DNA of 64,000 bases from Varanus komodoensis (taxonomy: Eukaryota; Chordata; Lepidosauria; Squamata; Varanidae), in assembly GCF_004798865.1 (NCBI RefSeq), contig NW_025336479.1, forward strand, positions 7,766,485-7,830,484, given 5' to 3'. Each line of letters starts with the position of its first letter. Position 1 is the first letter of the stretch. The notes beneath the pieces are model-generated. The model did no database searches. It was not told the origin of the DNA and saw only the letters and a list, made by a program, of their open reading frames with translations. This document shows, piece after piece, positions 24,643-35,346 of the stretch. The position numbers and the translations under genes are program-made.

Positions 24643-26547
24643 GTTTCAAAAAAGCTGCTTTCAAAAAAGAGGAAAAAAAGCCAGTCTTAATTCTGTGTTG
24701 TTGCTTTTAATGATATAGTAAAATAACAAACTCTGCATTAACATTCCAAACTTTGTCCAACTCTGTTGCCCCAAACAAACCGTAGAGCAAAGTTTTGTAT
24801 CTGATTTCATGCTACATCAGCTTCAGGGGCTCTTCACTTCTACTTCAGAATATACTTAAGGCCTCTTGAATGAAAACTCTCTTTGGACACAAGAGCCGAA
24901 CACAATTCAAGATGGGGGTCTCCCTTTCCCTTTTTCCTTGGCTCTGCAAGGCATAGAATGCCTTACAGTTTGATTTTCCAGCAGGCCCCAAATCACAATG
25001 TCTTCAGCGCAGCATGAAGTTATGAAGAAAATGGCCCCCAAAGGAGGGACGGGCTCTTGTGATCCATCAGCAAGGCCCTTGTGTTTCTGTGGGAGGCTCG
25101 TTCAGACTGCAGCAGGAGCATTGAGTTGTTCAAACAGATGGCAAAGATTATTCGTGTTGCTGAGATTTCATTGCACTACTGTTTCAAGCATGTCTCCTGA
25201 TACGGCACAAGTGATGCGTTCTTCCCAGCACGCCACTGATGGGAGCTGCTTTGTCTTCCCTGATCAGGTTTCACAGCCTCACCTGTTGAGTTGTTGATTT
25301 CCCCCACCCCCAAGTTGATCATGCGCTGGAGCGGGCATGTGTGGTTGGCGAATCCACCCACAAGTCTGTGTCGTGGTGGCCTTTGTGGCAGTTGGAGGAA
25401 TTCAGAATTGCTGAGGAGTGTAAAAGAATTACTGTGAGAACTGTGAGACTTAGTGTGCATAATGCTGAAGCTCAAGAGTTCCTTGAGTCTGCCTTTTCCG
25501 AAGCCCAACTCTTAAAAGGAGAAACAATCATTACCATTTGGCCGACTCAGAAAGGGAAGTGACTGTCTCCTTGGGACCTTTCCAGTGGCTCTGCTGAGCA
25601 AATCTGGCCGTGTATGTTATGTACAGTTTGAAAACATGTTCTCAAGTACACGCAACTGTGTTCAAGAAATGTTCCTTAGTGCCTTCAGCTTCCTCAGCGG
25701 TTCAAATGTTATGGAGTCCTCCACAGCTGCAAGAAGCCATCCTAATTGGTTTCCATAAGGTCTATGGCATTGGGCGCATTTTATTTTAAAAGGTCTTACA
25801 ATTGTCTGGGAAGCTGTTGGGGGCAGGTGTTGCATAGAAGCCCTTTCGTCCCTGGGACCCTTCGAATTCATGCCCATCTTGCATCTCTGAGCATAAGATG
25901 CTCGTGCTTTGAAAATACTGGCTGCAACCAGGAATGTGCACACGCACACACACCTTGTCAACCTGGTAACTGCATGAAATGCTGACATTGCAAAGCAGCC
26001 CTTTGGGGAGTGTGGGGGGGTGATGGACAGAGAGCGTCAAGCCTTGACTTGATTAGGGCCTAGAACTCCTACTCTGCAGCCTCTGCTAGTTAGCGTGAAA
26101 GACAACAGCGCTCCTTCCTCCCGAGTCCTTGCCCTTTTGTCAAGAGTACTTGTGATCAATGAGTTAAGGGGATAATAAATAGGCCAGAGCTCTGCTGGAT
26201 AGTTAACCATATGGCCTCAAAGCACAACAAATACCAGGTCCCATTTATTCCTGTAGCCTAATTACAGGGTTGGAAAGCAACCAAGGCTATCGGCTGCTAC
26301 CTGTTGTCACTGCATGGTGTCTGAAATGATTGAAGAGCTCTGGTGCGATTGCGTCTGATGTTTCCATGCGCAGTGCTCAGTTCTGCAGTACTCAATGTGA
26401 TTAACATGGGATGCTCTTTCCAGGATTTAATGTGTTGGATCTGCCTTGGCAGATCTCTCTCCCTCTCCCTCTCCCTCTGCCCAACCCTCTCATTTTCTAT
26501 CCTATATATATGATAGAGAATTTAGAAATGGAAAATAAGTGCCAGTC
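24643..26547. other. Intron, no gene recognised
   Basis: Unique-looking intron. The stretch 26150-26320 is AT-rich and evenly textured, with TAATTAC and ATCAATGAG, and has the look of a conserved non-coding element. A (CCCTCT)n-like run lies at 26457-26480. Confidence 0.35.
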
Positions 26548-26615
26548 AGTGTTGGCAGTTCTGAGCCAGATGAACCAACGGCGAGGCTTGTTGTTCAGCA
26601 GCTTCCTGTATGATA
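26548..26615 (+). mobile_element. tRNA-Ala-type SINE, 3' fragment
   Basis: GTGCCAGTCAGTGTTGGCAG, then GAGCCAGATGAACCAACGG and CAGCAGCTTCCTGTATG, match the 3' body of the tRNA-Ala-derived SINE. The same family's head is visible on the minus strand at 63286-63345. Confidence 0.65.
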
Positions 26616-28423
26616 ATCTGGTTGTTTTGTTGTGTGGCAAATTGTCTACTTTGAACAGTGTGTTTCCAGTAGATCAAAAAACTCAGGGGTGCGGCATTGG
26701 CTTGTTGTAGTGACTGAATGCTACAGACCGCTGGCTGTCAACATGTGTGTGTGAGTATGCATGTGTGTGCATTTTGACTCCACCCCTCCAGTAACAACCA
26801 ACAACCACACAGTTAAATGGCAACGTCCTCTGAAACAGTCCTCCAAGAAGCAATCCCATTTGAACAAAATCCTCAACGCTGAAATATTACATGGATTTCT
26901 TCATGGAGTCAGTATCCATTAGGGGTTTCTCAGAAACCTTCTTTCCAGCTCTTCAGATTTTTTTTCAGGACATCCACTAATCCCTGAGCAATAGGTTTTA
27001 CGGTATTAATATGTTTGTTTTTGTTTTGTTTTTTGTATTGTATATTTACAGTTCCTCTGTTCATTTTTATATTTTTTGTATTTTATATTTTATGTCATCC
27101 TTGAAAGCTGCCTAAAAACCATCTTAAGTTTTGCTCAATCAGAAATACATCATGCCTGCATATGTAATTAGATTTTAAGGCTAACCCCATTTCTTTACAT
27201 TGCGATGTGGTCATTCCAGTGTTTTCATCTTAATCTTGCAGTAACTATGAATCCAAAAGCAACTTTTCTTTTAGCACTTACCGACTACCAAAAGTTCAAA
27301 TGAACTTTTTGTTTTCATTGTGGGATACGTGTATTTCTTTGGATGAAGGAGGGTTTAGGGAAAGAATATGGCCAAAATACGGATGGTGTGATTTCATTGC
27401 CTTCTGAAAATCTAAGCACTCAACCATCAACGCTCTGATTTGTTGTGTGTGTGTATATTTTACAGTGAAAGTCTTGCTCTTAGTGCAAGAGATACATTGA
27501 GTGTAGTCATGATGCCACATCGGTATGAACCTAAAATCCAAGCTGTGTTTCCCAAACAGGATCCCTGAACTTGAGAAATTAGTGGCGACGGGTGACTGTT
27601 GCTAGACGGTCTGTACCAGGATGGCTGTAATGGAGGCCCAGCCATACCGCTCTGCAGGGTGGGGCAGCCTCCTTCAGGCAGTAGATTTTGGCACAGCATT
27701 AAGGGGCAGCAAAGCGGCAATTTTATTATTACCACTGTGGGAATTAGCATTTGCATTTTGTGCCCCAGGTCTCCAAATGGCTACAGCAGCTTCTACTAGC
27801 CTGTGTTCGTCTTCTGCTTGGTATAGTCCTTGATCCTCACTCCAATTATCCTTGGAGAGAAAGGGAAAATTCTTCGATTATCCTGCAAATTACTTTGTTA
27901 GATTAGAATAGTAGGACAAGCAACTTACAGGACTGTGGCCTGGGTTTTATTTTCACTTATGCATATATGAGCTGTGGTCCTGGGCAACTAATCCCAGGTA
28001 AAGTCCGAACAAGGTTACTTTCTTATTACAACATCCATAGCAAGCCACCATGCAGCACACTGTGCAAAACAACTCCCCAGCCCAGCCCAGCACTGCTTCA
28101 AGATGGTACCTGCAGATGTTGCGTCCACAATACGTTCTGCTGTTCTCACCATCTCACAATCTGCTGTTGTTTATGCCCGACTTACTTGGTTCTGACCAGA
28201 CAAACTTTAGGAATCTTCTTGGGAGGGTGTGAAATATTAGAGTGGAAGGGGAAGTGCTGGATTCAGAGAAAAGAGGTTGCTGGTTTGGGGGGAAATGAAC
28301 CACGTGGGCCGGAATGGGCCTTTGCCATGCGTTGCACTGTCTGTTCACAGCAATGGTGGGACACAGAGACTAGCGTCTGCTAACAGCTGAGCTTGCTATT
28401 GCTTAAAGCAGCATTCTCAGCTC
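26616..28423. other. Intron, no gene recognised
   Basis: Contains a T-rich patch at 26995-27090 and a short TG run near 27444. No gene, RNA or clear repeat is recognised. Confidence 0.35.
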
Positions 28424-28484
28424 GGGGCCTTCAGATGTGCTGGACTGTAACTCCCATTGCTGGAGACAGTGCATCTCCAGGGCC
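28424..28484. repeat. MITE-like repeat, internally deleted
   Basis: GGGGCCTTCAGATGTGCTGGACTG and GCATCTCCAGGGCC are the two ends of the family, with ACTCCCATTGCTGGAG between. The copy is only about 60 bp, so the centre is missing. Confidence 0.55.
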
Positions 28485-29093
28485 GCGTGGTGGGGAAGGA
28501 TCGCTCAAAGCATCCCTTTGGTCAGGAAGGCCAACACTCAGGTGGCTGTCCGAAGGAAGGAAGTTGGGCGACAGGTGGATCAGGGAGGGAGGTGGGAACT
28601 GACCCGCTGGCATTGTCCTCTCTTCTGAAATTGGCTTGTTCAAAATAATATTTTTGACACAGAGCTGTTTGAGACAATACTGACCTCCTTCCATTTATAG
28701 GTCTTCTCGTCACTAACCAGCTTAACCTTCATCTGCATGGTGTTTGGCTGATCTCTTAGCTGCAGGGGGGTGGGAGTGGGGGTGGGGTGGCAAGAGCTGT
28801 CAAAAGGGGAAGCCAGCTTTGATCAAGTGGGCTGCATGGGGCACCCTAGCATGTCACTTTGGGCCTTGGTGTAAGCTGACAGGGGCAGGGGCCTCTTACC
28901 TTTCTGCAAGGCTGCCCATAGCACTGTCGGGGCATCAAAGACCCGTGAGGAAGGGGCATCTTTGCCGCAGCGTGAGTTTTGCAAGTGCTCTTCTGTGGTG
29001 CAACTACTGGCTGGGTTTCTTTGCTGCAGCAAAATATTACAAATGTTCACTAAGAGTTATTCAGTTTGCTTACGGACAAACTAGTCGTAGGCA
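28485..29093. other. Intron; G-rich run
   Basis: At about 28766-28792 four or more G runs (GGGGGG, GGG, GGGGG, GGGG) occur on the + strand, a G-quadruplex candidate. No gene is recognised. Confidence 0.4.
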
Positions 29094-29222
29094 ATCTAGT
29101 ATCTTCCAGATATTTTGGAATGCCACTGCTGTAATCACTGGTCATTAGTTATCTTGCTTTGGACTTATGGGAGTTGTAGTTCATTCAGTATGGAGGGGCC
29201 CAGGTTGCTTACCCCTGGTTTT
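29094..29222. repeat. MITE-like repeat copy
   Basis: ATCTTCCAGATATTTTGGAATGCCACTG at the left pairs with TTATGGGAGTTGTAGTTCATTCAGTATGGAGGG at the right. CCCAGGTTGCTTACCCCTG forms the outer arm. Same family as 7144 and 30763. Confidence 0.65.
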
Positions 29223-30762
29223 AAGCTTTCACCCTTCTCTTGCAGCAATCACAGAGAAGCCGATACAGATGGAAGGGGTATGAACCAATCCCCTTTGTAT
29301 GCATTCTGCTTTTTTCAGACCACTCAGCTTCTTCCTCCCAGTAATACAAATGTGCAAAACATTTTGACACCCTATCCTGCAAAAACGAAAGATATTGAGG
29401 GCTCAACAAATATGTCTCACTTGAAGCTCAGGAGCCTCTAGCCTCCATCAGCCAGAGGGGTGACCTCTTGGAGGACTATGTTCTGTCGTTGGCCGGGGCA
29501 AAAACGGTGAGGCCAAAACCGCTTCCTGCCAGGGACTAAGCCTTGCTGAGGCATTTCATTCTTTTACAGAAGGGCAAAAACTGAAAAAACTGGTGAGCCA
29601 CCAATCTATCAGTGGCCAGGAAAAAGAGGTCTGGCCAAGAGAAGGTAGCATGGTCATCTGGGGAACCTCGGAGGGCCAGATTTGTACCTCTGGGTCATTG
29701 GCTGCACGGTGCAATGAATGCATCTGTGCACAACTAATTCCCAAAGTATTAAGGGCTATTGTTCATTTCTTGGAAACTAGTAGGTGCATCTCAAACTGCT
29801 CCTGTGGGTGCTTCTCTCTCCCTCTTTCAGTTAGTGCCATAGCATTGTTTGAACTCAATTATAATGCATTCCCCTCAGTTTTCTTTCTCACTTGGTAGAG
29901 AGGGCATGGTTGATGGCATGCTTGTAATTGCACGTGGCCTCTTTTCTCTGCGATTTTAACATCGCTGCTTAAAAGCCTTTGTGAACTTCCTGGAGTTGAA
30001 ATTGTAGCAGAACTTGATGTTAAATGCAAAAATACGGTGGGATTGAGAGCTCCCTCCAGGGAGCAGCAGGGCAAGAGACCTCCTGGGTGGTCGAGTGCTG
30101 TTTGCTCCAGATGCAGCAGCTGGTGGGAACTATGGTTGGGAGGGAAGTGATGTTCCCTGTTCTGGCGCCATGGCAGTGGATACTGCTTAGTACCCACTTT
30201 GACTCCATGGGACAGGTTTATGCCCCCTTTCTCTTGGAGGGGGAATGGAAGCATCCTGTGCAACAATGGAGAAAGCCAAAATTTTAACTGGGCTGTGCCA
30301 GGGCAGGAGTAAACCCTTCCCACCAAATAATAATCATCTCTAAGAAGATGGCAGTTCCACTCTAACTTAACTTACATTGGGATGGCGAGAATGTGATGTT
30401 TAAAAATTTGGACATGGGAAATATATTGACCTGCACACAAGGCTTTGAATGCAGCGGCTTTCCGGACTGGGATGGAGAACAAGTCTCTTTGAAGTTCCTC
30501 CGCTTTCATCTGAGGAATGCTTTTGCAGGGGGAGTTTTTTAGAGTGAAAACTCAAAAGTATTAGATCCTTCCCCTAGTCTGGAATATGGCCAGCATGGTA
30601 CCTCAAATCCTTCCTCTTTTGAGCTAGAGCCATGCGCTCTTCTTTGCTGCTCCATCTTGGTGTTACCTCAGCACAGCTATATTAAAACTCGGATGTCTCC
30701 ATTTCCAGGGATTGTACAGCCAGCACTGACTTTTGTTTCTGCTCAGGAGGGAGGTCCAGGGA
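29223..30762. other. Intron, no gene recognised
   Basis: Unremarkable intron sequence with short non-coding-like frames. A possible half MITE copy lies at 30085-30145. Confidence 0.35.
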
Positions 30763-30894
30763 AGCCTTTCCCAAAGTGGGAGCCCCAGGTGTTGGACTAT
30801 GCTCCCCAACATCCTTAGCCATAGACCGTGCTGGCTGGAGCTCATGGGAATTGGACTCCATCAAGATCCGGGGATCTTTAGGTTGGGAAAGGCT
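30763..30894. repeat. MITE-like repeat with perfect 12-bp terminal inverted repeats
   Basis: AGCCTTTCCCAA (30763-30774) and TTGGGAAAGGCT (30883-30894) are exact reverse complements. Inside are CAGGTGTTGGACTATGCTCCCC and CATGGGAATTGGACTCCATCA, the usual inner inverted pair. At 132 bp with no coding capacity it fits a non-autonomous element. Confidence 0.75.
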
Positions 30895-31499
30895 GATGTG
30901 GATGACTCCAGGCGATTTATATCTTCATGAAGGAATAAAGTACTTGAGTGCTGTTAGAGGAATCCACAATTACAAGCTGGATGAGTGTGAACCCAACCTG
31001 CAAATTCTGTAGCAGGCCAGGCTTTTCTGAGTTGTGCTGATTCTGTGGATTTGTGAAACATTACATAAAGTTGGGTGGGAGAGTGTGTTAATCTGCCAGT
31101 TGCATTACTGCAGCTATGTGTTTACCAGTGTACATAATGAATGTGCTTTTGTGCATTTGCCCATAAAACTCTCGTACAAAAAGTGGAGTCCTTTAATAAG
31201 TGGACGGTGGAATGAAAGCTATCTGACACTCGGCAAAACACAGATGGAATGGATTTAACAAAATCTGTATATTCCTAGTTGTCTCATCTCTATACAGGGA
31301 ACAATGTGAGCCTAATTTCCCATGGCAGTAATAGACCTTCCAGCTAAAGGGAGGAAAGAATAGTAAAACTTTTCCTATATTTCCTAAAGAAGGCAATCAA
31401 TTGGTGGTGGTGGTCGGGGGGAGCTAAACATGGTGCAGTCTAATCCCACACAAGGGCAATGCTTGAATAGTTTCCATCTTGAAGAAGCTGTTTGCTGCA
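30895..31499. other. Intron, no gene recognised
   Basis: Unique-looking intron; no gene, RNA or clear repeat is recognised. Confidence 0.35.
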
Positions 31500-31548
31500 G
31501 GTTGGGGGGAACTCATGGAAGCCCTATTCTCATGAGTTCCCCCCAACC
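31500..31548. repeat. Perfect 18-bp inverted repeat (hairpin, 13-nt loop)
   Basis: GGTTGGGGGGAACTCATG at 31500-31517 is the exact reverse complement of CATGAGTTCCCCCCAACC at 31531-31548. The spacer is 13 nt. No mismatch occurs in the arms. A diverged MITE-like copy follows at about 31550-31668. Confidence 0.95.
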
Positions 31549-34500
31549 GCGCCCAAAAGGTGTTGGATGCTGTGCCGGCTCGGGGCTCTGGTAGGGATGA
31601 ACCCGCAGTGCAGAATGACAGCATCTTGCTGGCCAGGGTAGCATCCAAAACATCTGCGTAAATGAATCACATTGACTCCGTACGGCTGCTGCTAATGACA
31701 TGTTGCTACCCAGGCATGCCTGTGAACTTGAATGATTAAGATTACAGGGGGGCACCGACAAGATTCAGATTCTCTTCCTAGCACTCCAAAGAGCAATTGC
31801 TACTCTGTAAGCAGCAGCAGCTTCCGGTAAGCCAAGAGGAATCAATGAACGCATCCTGATGGAGAGCGAGTTCCTTAATAATGGTGGAGAGCGGGGAGCC
31901 TTTCTTAATTACAACCTTGCTCTGCCCCTGTCAAATTACTGAGCTGGAAATGCAGAGTCTTTCATTAAAACTTATCTATGTAATTAGAAATTATATATAC
32001 CTACAGCAGAGAGCACCTTCATGCCTCAGTCACTCTGTTTTAAAGGTACCTTGATGATGTCTCGCAACTTAAGCCAGGAGCACCGCCTGAATCCTGCTTC
32101 TCCTGAAACCAGAGCCTCCCCGTCTCCCCAAAGAGAGGGCAGCATGTTGGCTGCCCTTTCAGAGCCAGCTGCTCCGCTTCCAGATCCCTGGACTCTCCCC
32201 ACTCACCCCTGAATGCACTCAGTGCATCTTTGCTTCGATTGTGGGCAGCCGCGCTAGTTTGCACAGACCTCCTCTGTCGTTTCCAAACCTGAGGACATCT
32301 TTTTAGTATGTGGACACTCCTTGAGCTCTGCGTAGGCTTGTTGATGCAAGCAAAACCCTGCCAGAGCGAACAGCTTGCTTCCCACAGCAGCCAACCAGCT
32401 GCTTCCGGTCCTGGAGGTGCTCCGGCGCTGCCATGACAAGTTGCCAGCGAAAGCCATGGTCTCCTTCCAGAATGCGCCTGCTCCTCTTCTGAAGCCTTCA
32501 GGTTGGCGGCCATTCCCACATACTTTGAGGCGAGACGTATTGTTTTCGAGCCTGGGTTCTAGTGCTGTGAGAGAGTGGGAGCTTTCCATTTTCTTCATGA
32601 TGTGTCTGCCTTCACATCCCTAGTATTACCAACATCCATAAATCTGTGGAGGAGTCCTTCCCTTTTGAGTTTTCTAGTTGAGCACTCTTACAGTAACACT
32701 TGTCCGGCTCTTCTGTTCCCTGTCCATCCGTTGGTCTGTCCTTATTCATCTATTCATTTATTTGATTTATATCCTGCCCCATTCGCCAGAACTCTGTAGA
32801 GCTCATATGCAAGGATGCTTCCTGGCATACCTGTGTTCCCCCTTCAAACCAAACACACCAACTTTCCCATCTTTGCTGAGCTATGTACACAAAAGTCTCT
32901 GGAGTGCCCCCTTTCTCCTTGGACAGCTATCATATCCTCATAGTTTATTCTGCTCACTGACTGGTTCTAAGACATCTCCATTTGTCTGCTTAGAAACTTG
33001 TTCACCCAGGAATTATTCAGCTGAAATCACACACTCCTAAGTTCCTGTCAGTTTCCCCCCAGGATTCAGTTTAAAAGCTGCTCTTTCACTGAGTTTTGTT
33101 TTGTTTTTTTAATATCAACAGCCAGCGTTTGGGTTCCCTATTTCAGTCCAGGTAGAATCTCTTCCTTCTGTACAGGGCGGGCTTGTTTCAGGGGCTCCTC
33201 AGTGCCAAGCAAATTCAGTCCTCTCTCCCTGCTTCCACAGTCTCATCCATGCATGGAAACCCCTCAGCTCTGCCTGTCTCACTGGCTCTGCACATGGAAC
33301 TGGTAACATCTCAAAGAAAGCTACCTTGTAGGATTCCAGATGGCTTCCAGGACCCCGCGGCTACATTTCCCCCTGCCCTGCGTGTGGATGTGCACCTCAG
33401 CCCAAGCACCACCTGCAAGGCCCAGCATGACGTGGGCCACCTTCGGCCCAGGCAGTCCAGGTCCCTAGCCACGTCTTGGCCGTGACCGCACCCGCCACTG
33501 CCAGGACTCCGCCGCTCCCCATCCCAGAGCATGATGGTGACCCAGCCCAGAGCAGCTGTTCCAAGAAGTCCTGTTTGCACAAAGCGTTGTAGCAGCTCCC
33601 TCCTCTGCCTTCTCCCCGACACCGTGGCCACTGCCTGGGCCAGGCACAGGGCACTGTGCCTCTCTGCAGCATCCCGCTGTTCTCCTGCTCCTTGGGCTCA
33701 GTAGCCCTGCTGCTGTTATGCTTCTCTACGGATATAGAGGTAGGCCGGCGCTTCTCGGGGGTTGCTGGTTTCAGACAGCAACTTCAGGTCAGCCTTCACC
33801 ACTGCAGACGGAGGCTTCAGTGTGCGGGGCACGGCCTCAGTCAGTGGCATTGGCTTCCTCTCCAAGCATGCCTTGGAGCGAGTGTTCATGACCAGGCTAA
33901 TTCAATTGCAGACACAGCGTCTGTCTATCTGTATGACTAATCGCCAATCCAATAACGGGAGATTGGAGAAGGCAATCCCATTTGTATTAAAATGCATTTA
34001 AGGCTCAGTGTGCAGAGAGGATCAAGAGTGTATTAATTTGCTAGACCTCTTCTTCCAGCACGAAGCAAATTATTGTGCAGCACACATTTGTCTGGGTCAC
34101 CTTCTGGCTCTAAAGTAGTTTTAAGGAATGACCTTTTCAACTTCTGCCATGTTGTTGTTCTGCCCCCCTTGTGGACCAGGAGTGGTGGCTCAGGGTGGCT
34201 CATGCCTCGTCTGTGCTGTGACCCCTTGCAGGGAGTTCACCAAATGCAAGCCCTCCTAGAAGCCCAGGATCATCTGTAGTGCTTCAGGCAGAAATCCCAC
34301 ACTTTCCCTAAAGAGCGAGATCCTTGAAACACAGCAGATACGCCCAGGATTGTACCGTATGTGCCTTAAGAGGCATGCCGCTAAAAGCCGGGTCTCTTCT
34401 CCCCTGTTCTTCTGCAGTGCCTTCTTGGCATAGGCACTTCAGGTGTCAACCTGCAGATGAACTTGCCCCAGGAAAGTCTGGCTGCAAAAAAGACATGGGC

Positions 34501-34589
34501 CAAGGAGGCTGATATGAAGGGAGATGGAGAGAGGCAGAAACCAATGAGATGTAAGGTGTGTGCATGTTTATTGTCTTTGAAGATGGTGC
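31549..34589. other. Intron with AT-rich CNE-like patches and a GC-rich island
   Basis: Around 31855-32000 and 33880-34060 the sequence is AT-rich with several TTAATTA/TAATTAG cores. Between them, 33300-33890 is GC-rich and codon-like on the minus strand. A reverse SINE tail fragment (TTTATTTGATTTATATCCTGCCCC) lies at 32755-32790. Confidence 0.35.
33716..33889 (-). CDS. Small coding-like ORF of 57 codons, antisense, unrecognised
   Basis: ATG (33889) to TAA (33716-33718) on the minus strand. The peptide begins MNTRSKACLERKPMPLTEAV and continues PRTLKPPSAVVKADLKLLSE. It is Lys/Pro-rich with no membrane segment or known motif. Third positions are mostly G or C, unlike the flanking AT-rich intron. 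The GC-rich, codon-like texture continues on the same strand to about 33330 in shifted frames, which suggests a decayed retrocopy rather than a live microprotein. Function unknown. Confidence 0.2.
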   Translation of the reverse strand: MNTRSKACLERKPMPLTEAVPRTLKPPSAVVKADLKLLSETSNPREAPAYLYIRREA

Positions 34590-34746
34590 TCAGAGTATGG
34601 TCTGGCTTCCACCATGTTGAAGCTAAGCAGGTCTGAGGCTGGCCTGAGTTTGGAGGGGAGACCACCTGGGAACCACAGGTAGCTACCTTGGGTTCCACAG
34701 TGGAAGAAAGGTGGGAGATAAATATAATACATAAAGAAATAAAGAA
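34590..34746 (+). mobile_element. 5S-rRNA-derived SINE, + orientation
   Basis: Its head is the 3' half of 5S rRNA: GAAGCTAAGCAGGTCTGAGGC, then GGCCTGAGTTTGGAGGGGAGACCACCTGGGAACC, preserving the internal promoter (AAGCTAAGCAGG and GGAGACC). The tail GGTGGGAGATAAATATAATACATAAAG is shared with the tRNA-derived SINE at 53602. 5S-derived SINEs with such tails are known from squamates (5S-Sauria type); I name the type from memory. Confidence 0.85.
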
Positions 34747-34941
34747 ATGGAGCAGAAAAGTAGCTGGAGGATCAAAGCAGTGAGTGGCGCAGGCTCCTGC
34801 TCTGCCTTGGTTTGATATGCTCTGCATCCCCCTGCATGGCCTACAGTTTATATATTTATTTAGAATTTTTGTGTGTACGGTCCTTAGCTTGCTTTGCTCC
34901 TTTCCCTCAATTCATACCTCCTGAGCATCCTTGCAGCACCT

Positions 34942-35172
34942 GTTTATTTATTAGATTTATACCCTACTTTTTTAAAACAATGGTCTCCAAGTGGCTTACA
35001 TTATTCTCCCCTGCTTTCAGTCTTATTCCCCAAACAACAGCTCTTTAGGTTGGGCTGAGAGTCTGTGACTGGCCCAAAGTCACCCCGTGGGCTCCATGGC
35101 TGAGCAGGGACTAGAACCCAGATCACCCAAGTCTCAGTCCCACCCTCTTAACTGATACACCACACTGGCTCT
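34942..35172 (-). mobile_element. tRNA-derived SINE, - orientation, near full length
   Basis: TTTATTTATTAGATTTATACCCTACTTTTT begins the reverse element. GTTGGGCTGAGAGTCTGTGACTGGCCC, AAGTCACCCCGTGGGCTCCATGGCTGAG, CTAGAACCCAGATCACCCAAG (reverse B-box region) and CTCTTAACTGATACACCACACTGGCTC (reverse head) follow in order. Confidence 0.9.
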
Positions 35173-35184
35173 TACCTTCCAAGA

Positions 35185-35346
35185 TGGTTTTAGGTCATTA
35201 TTTCCCCCATAATGCAAATGGGTTGATTGAGAAAGAATGGCTTGCCTAATACGACTTAGTCAGGTCATGACAGAAGCAAGATAGGAATCTGATTGCCAAG
35301 TTCCAGATTGTTAGCTTGGCCTCTTAGCCATTATGCTACACCAGCT
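35185..35346 (-). mobile_element. Older MIR-type tRNA SINE, - orientation
   Basis: Read in reverse it gives AGCTGGTGTAGCATAATGGCTAAGAGGCC (tRNA-like head), TCTGTCATGACCTGACTAAG, GGCAAGCCATTCTTTCTCA and CCATTTGCATTATGGGGGAAATAATGACC. This is the order of the MIR core. It is diverged and lies next to the younger SINE at 34942. Confidence 0.65.
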
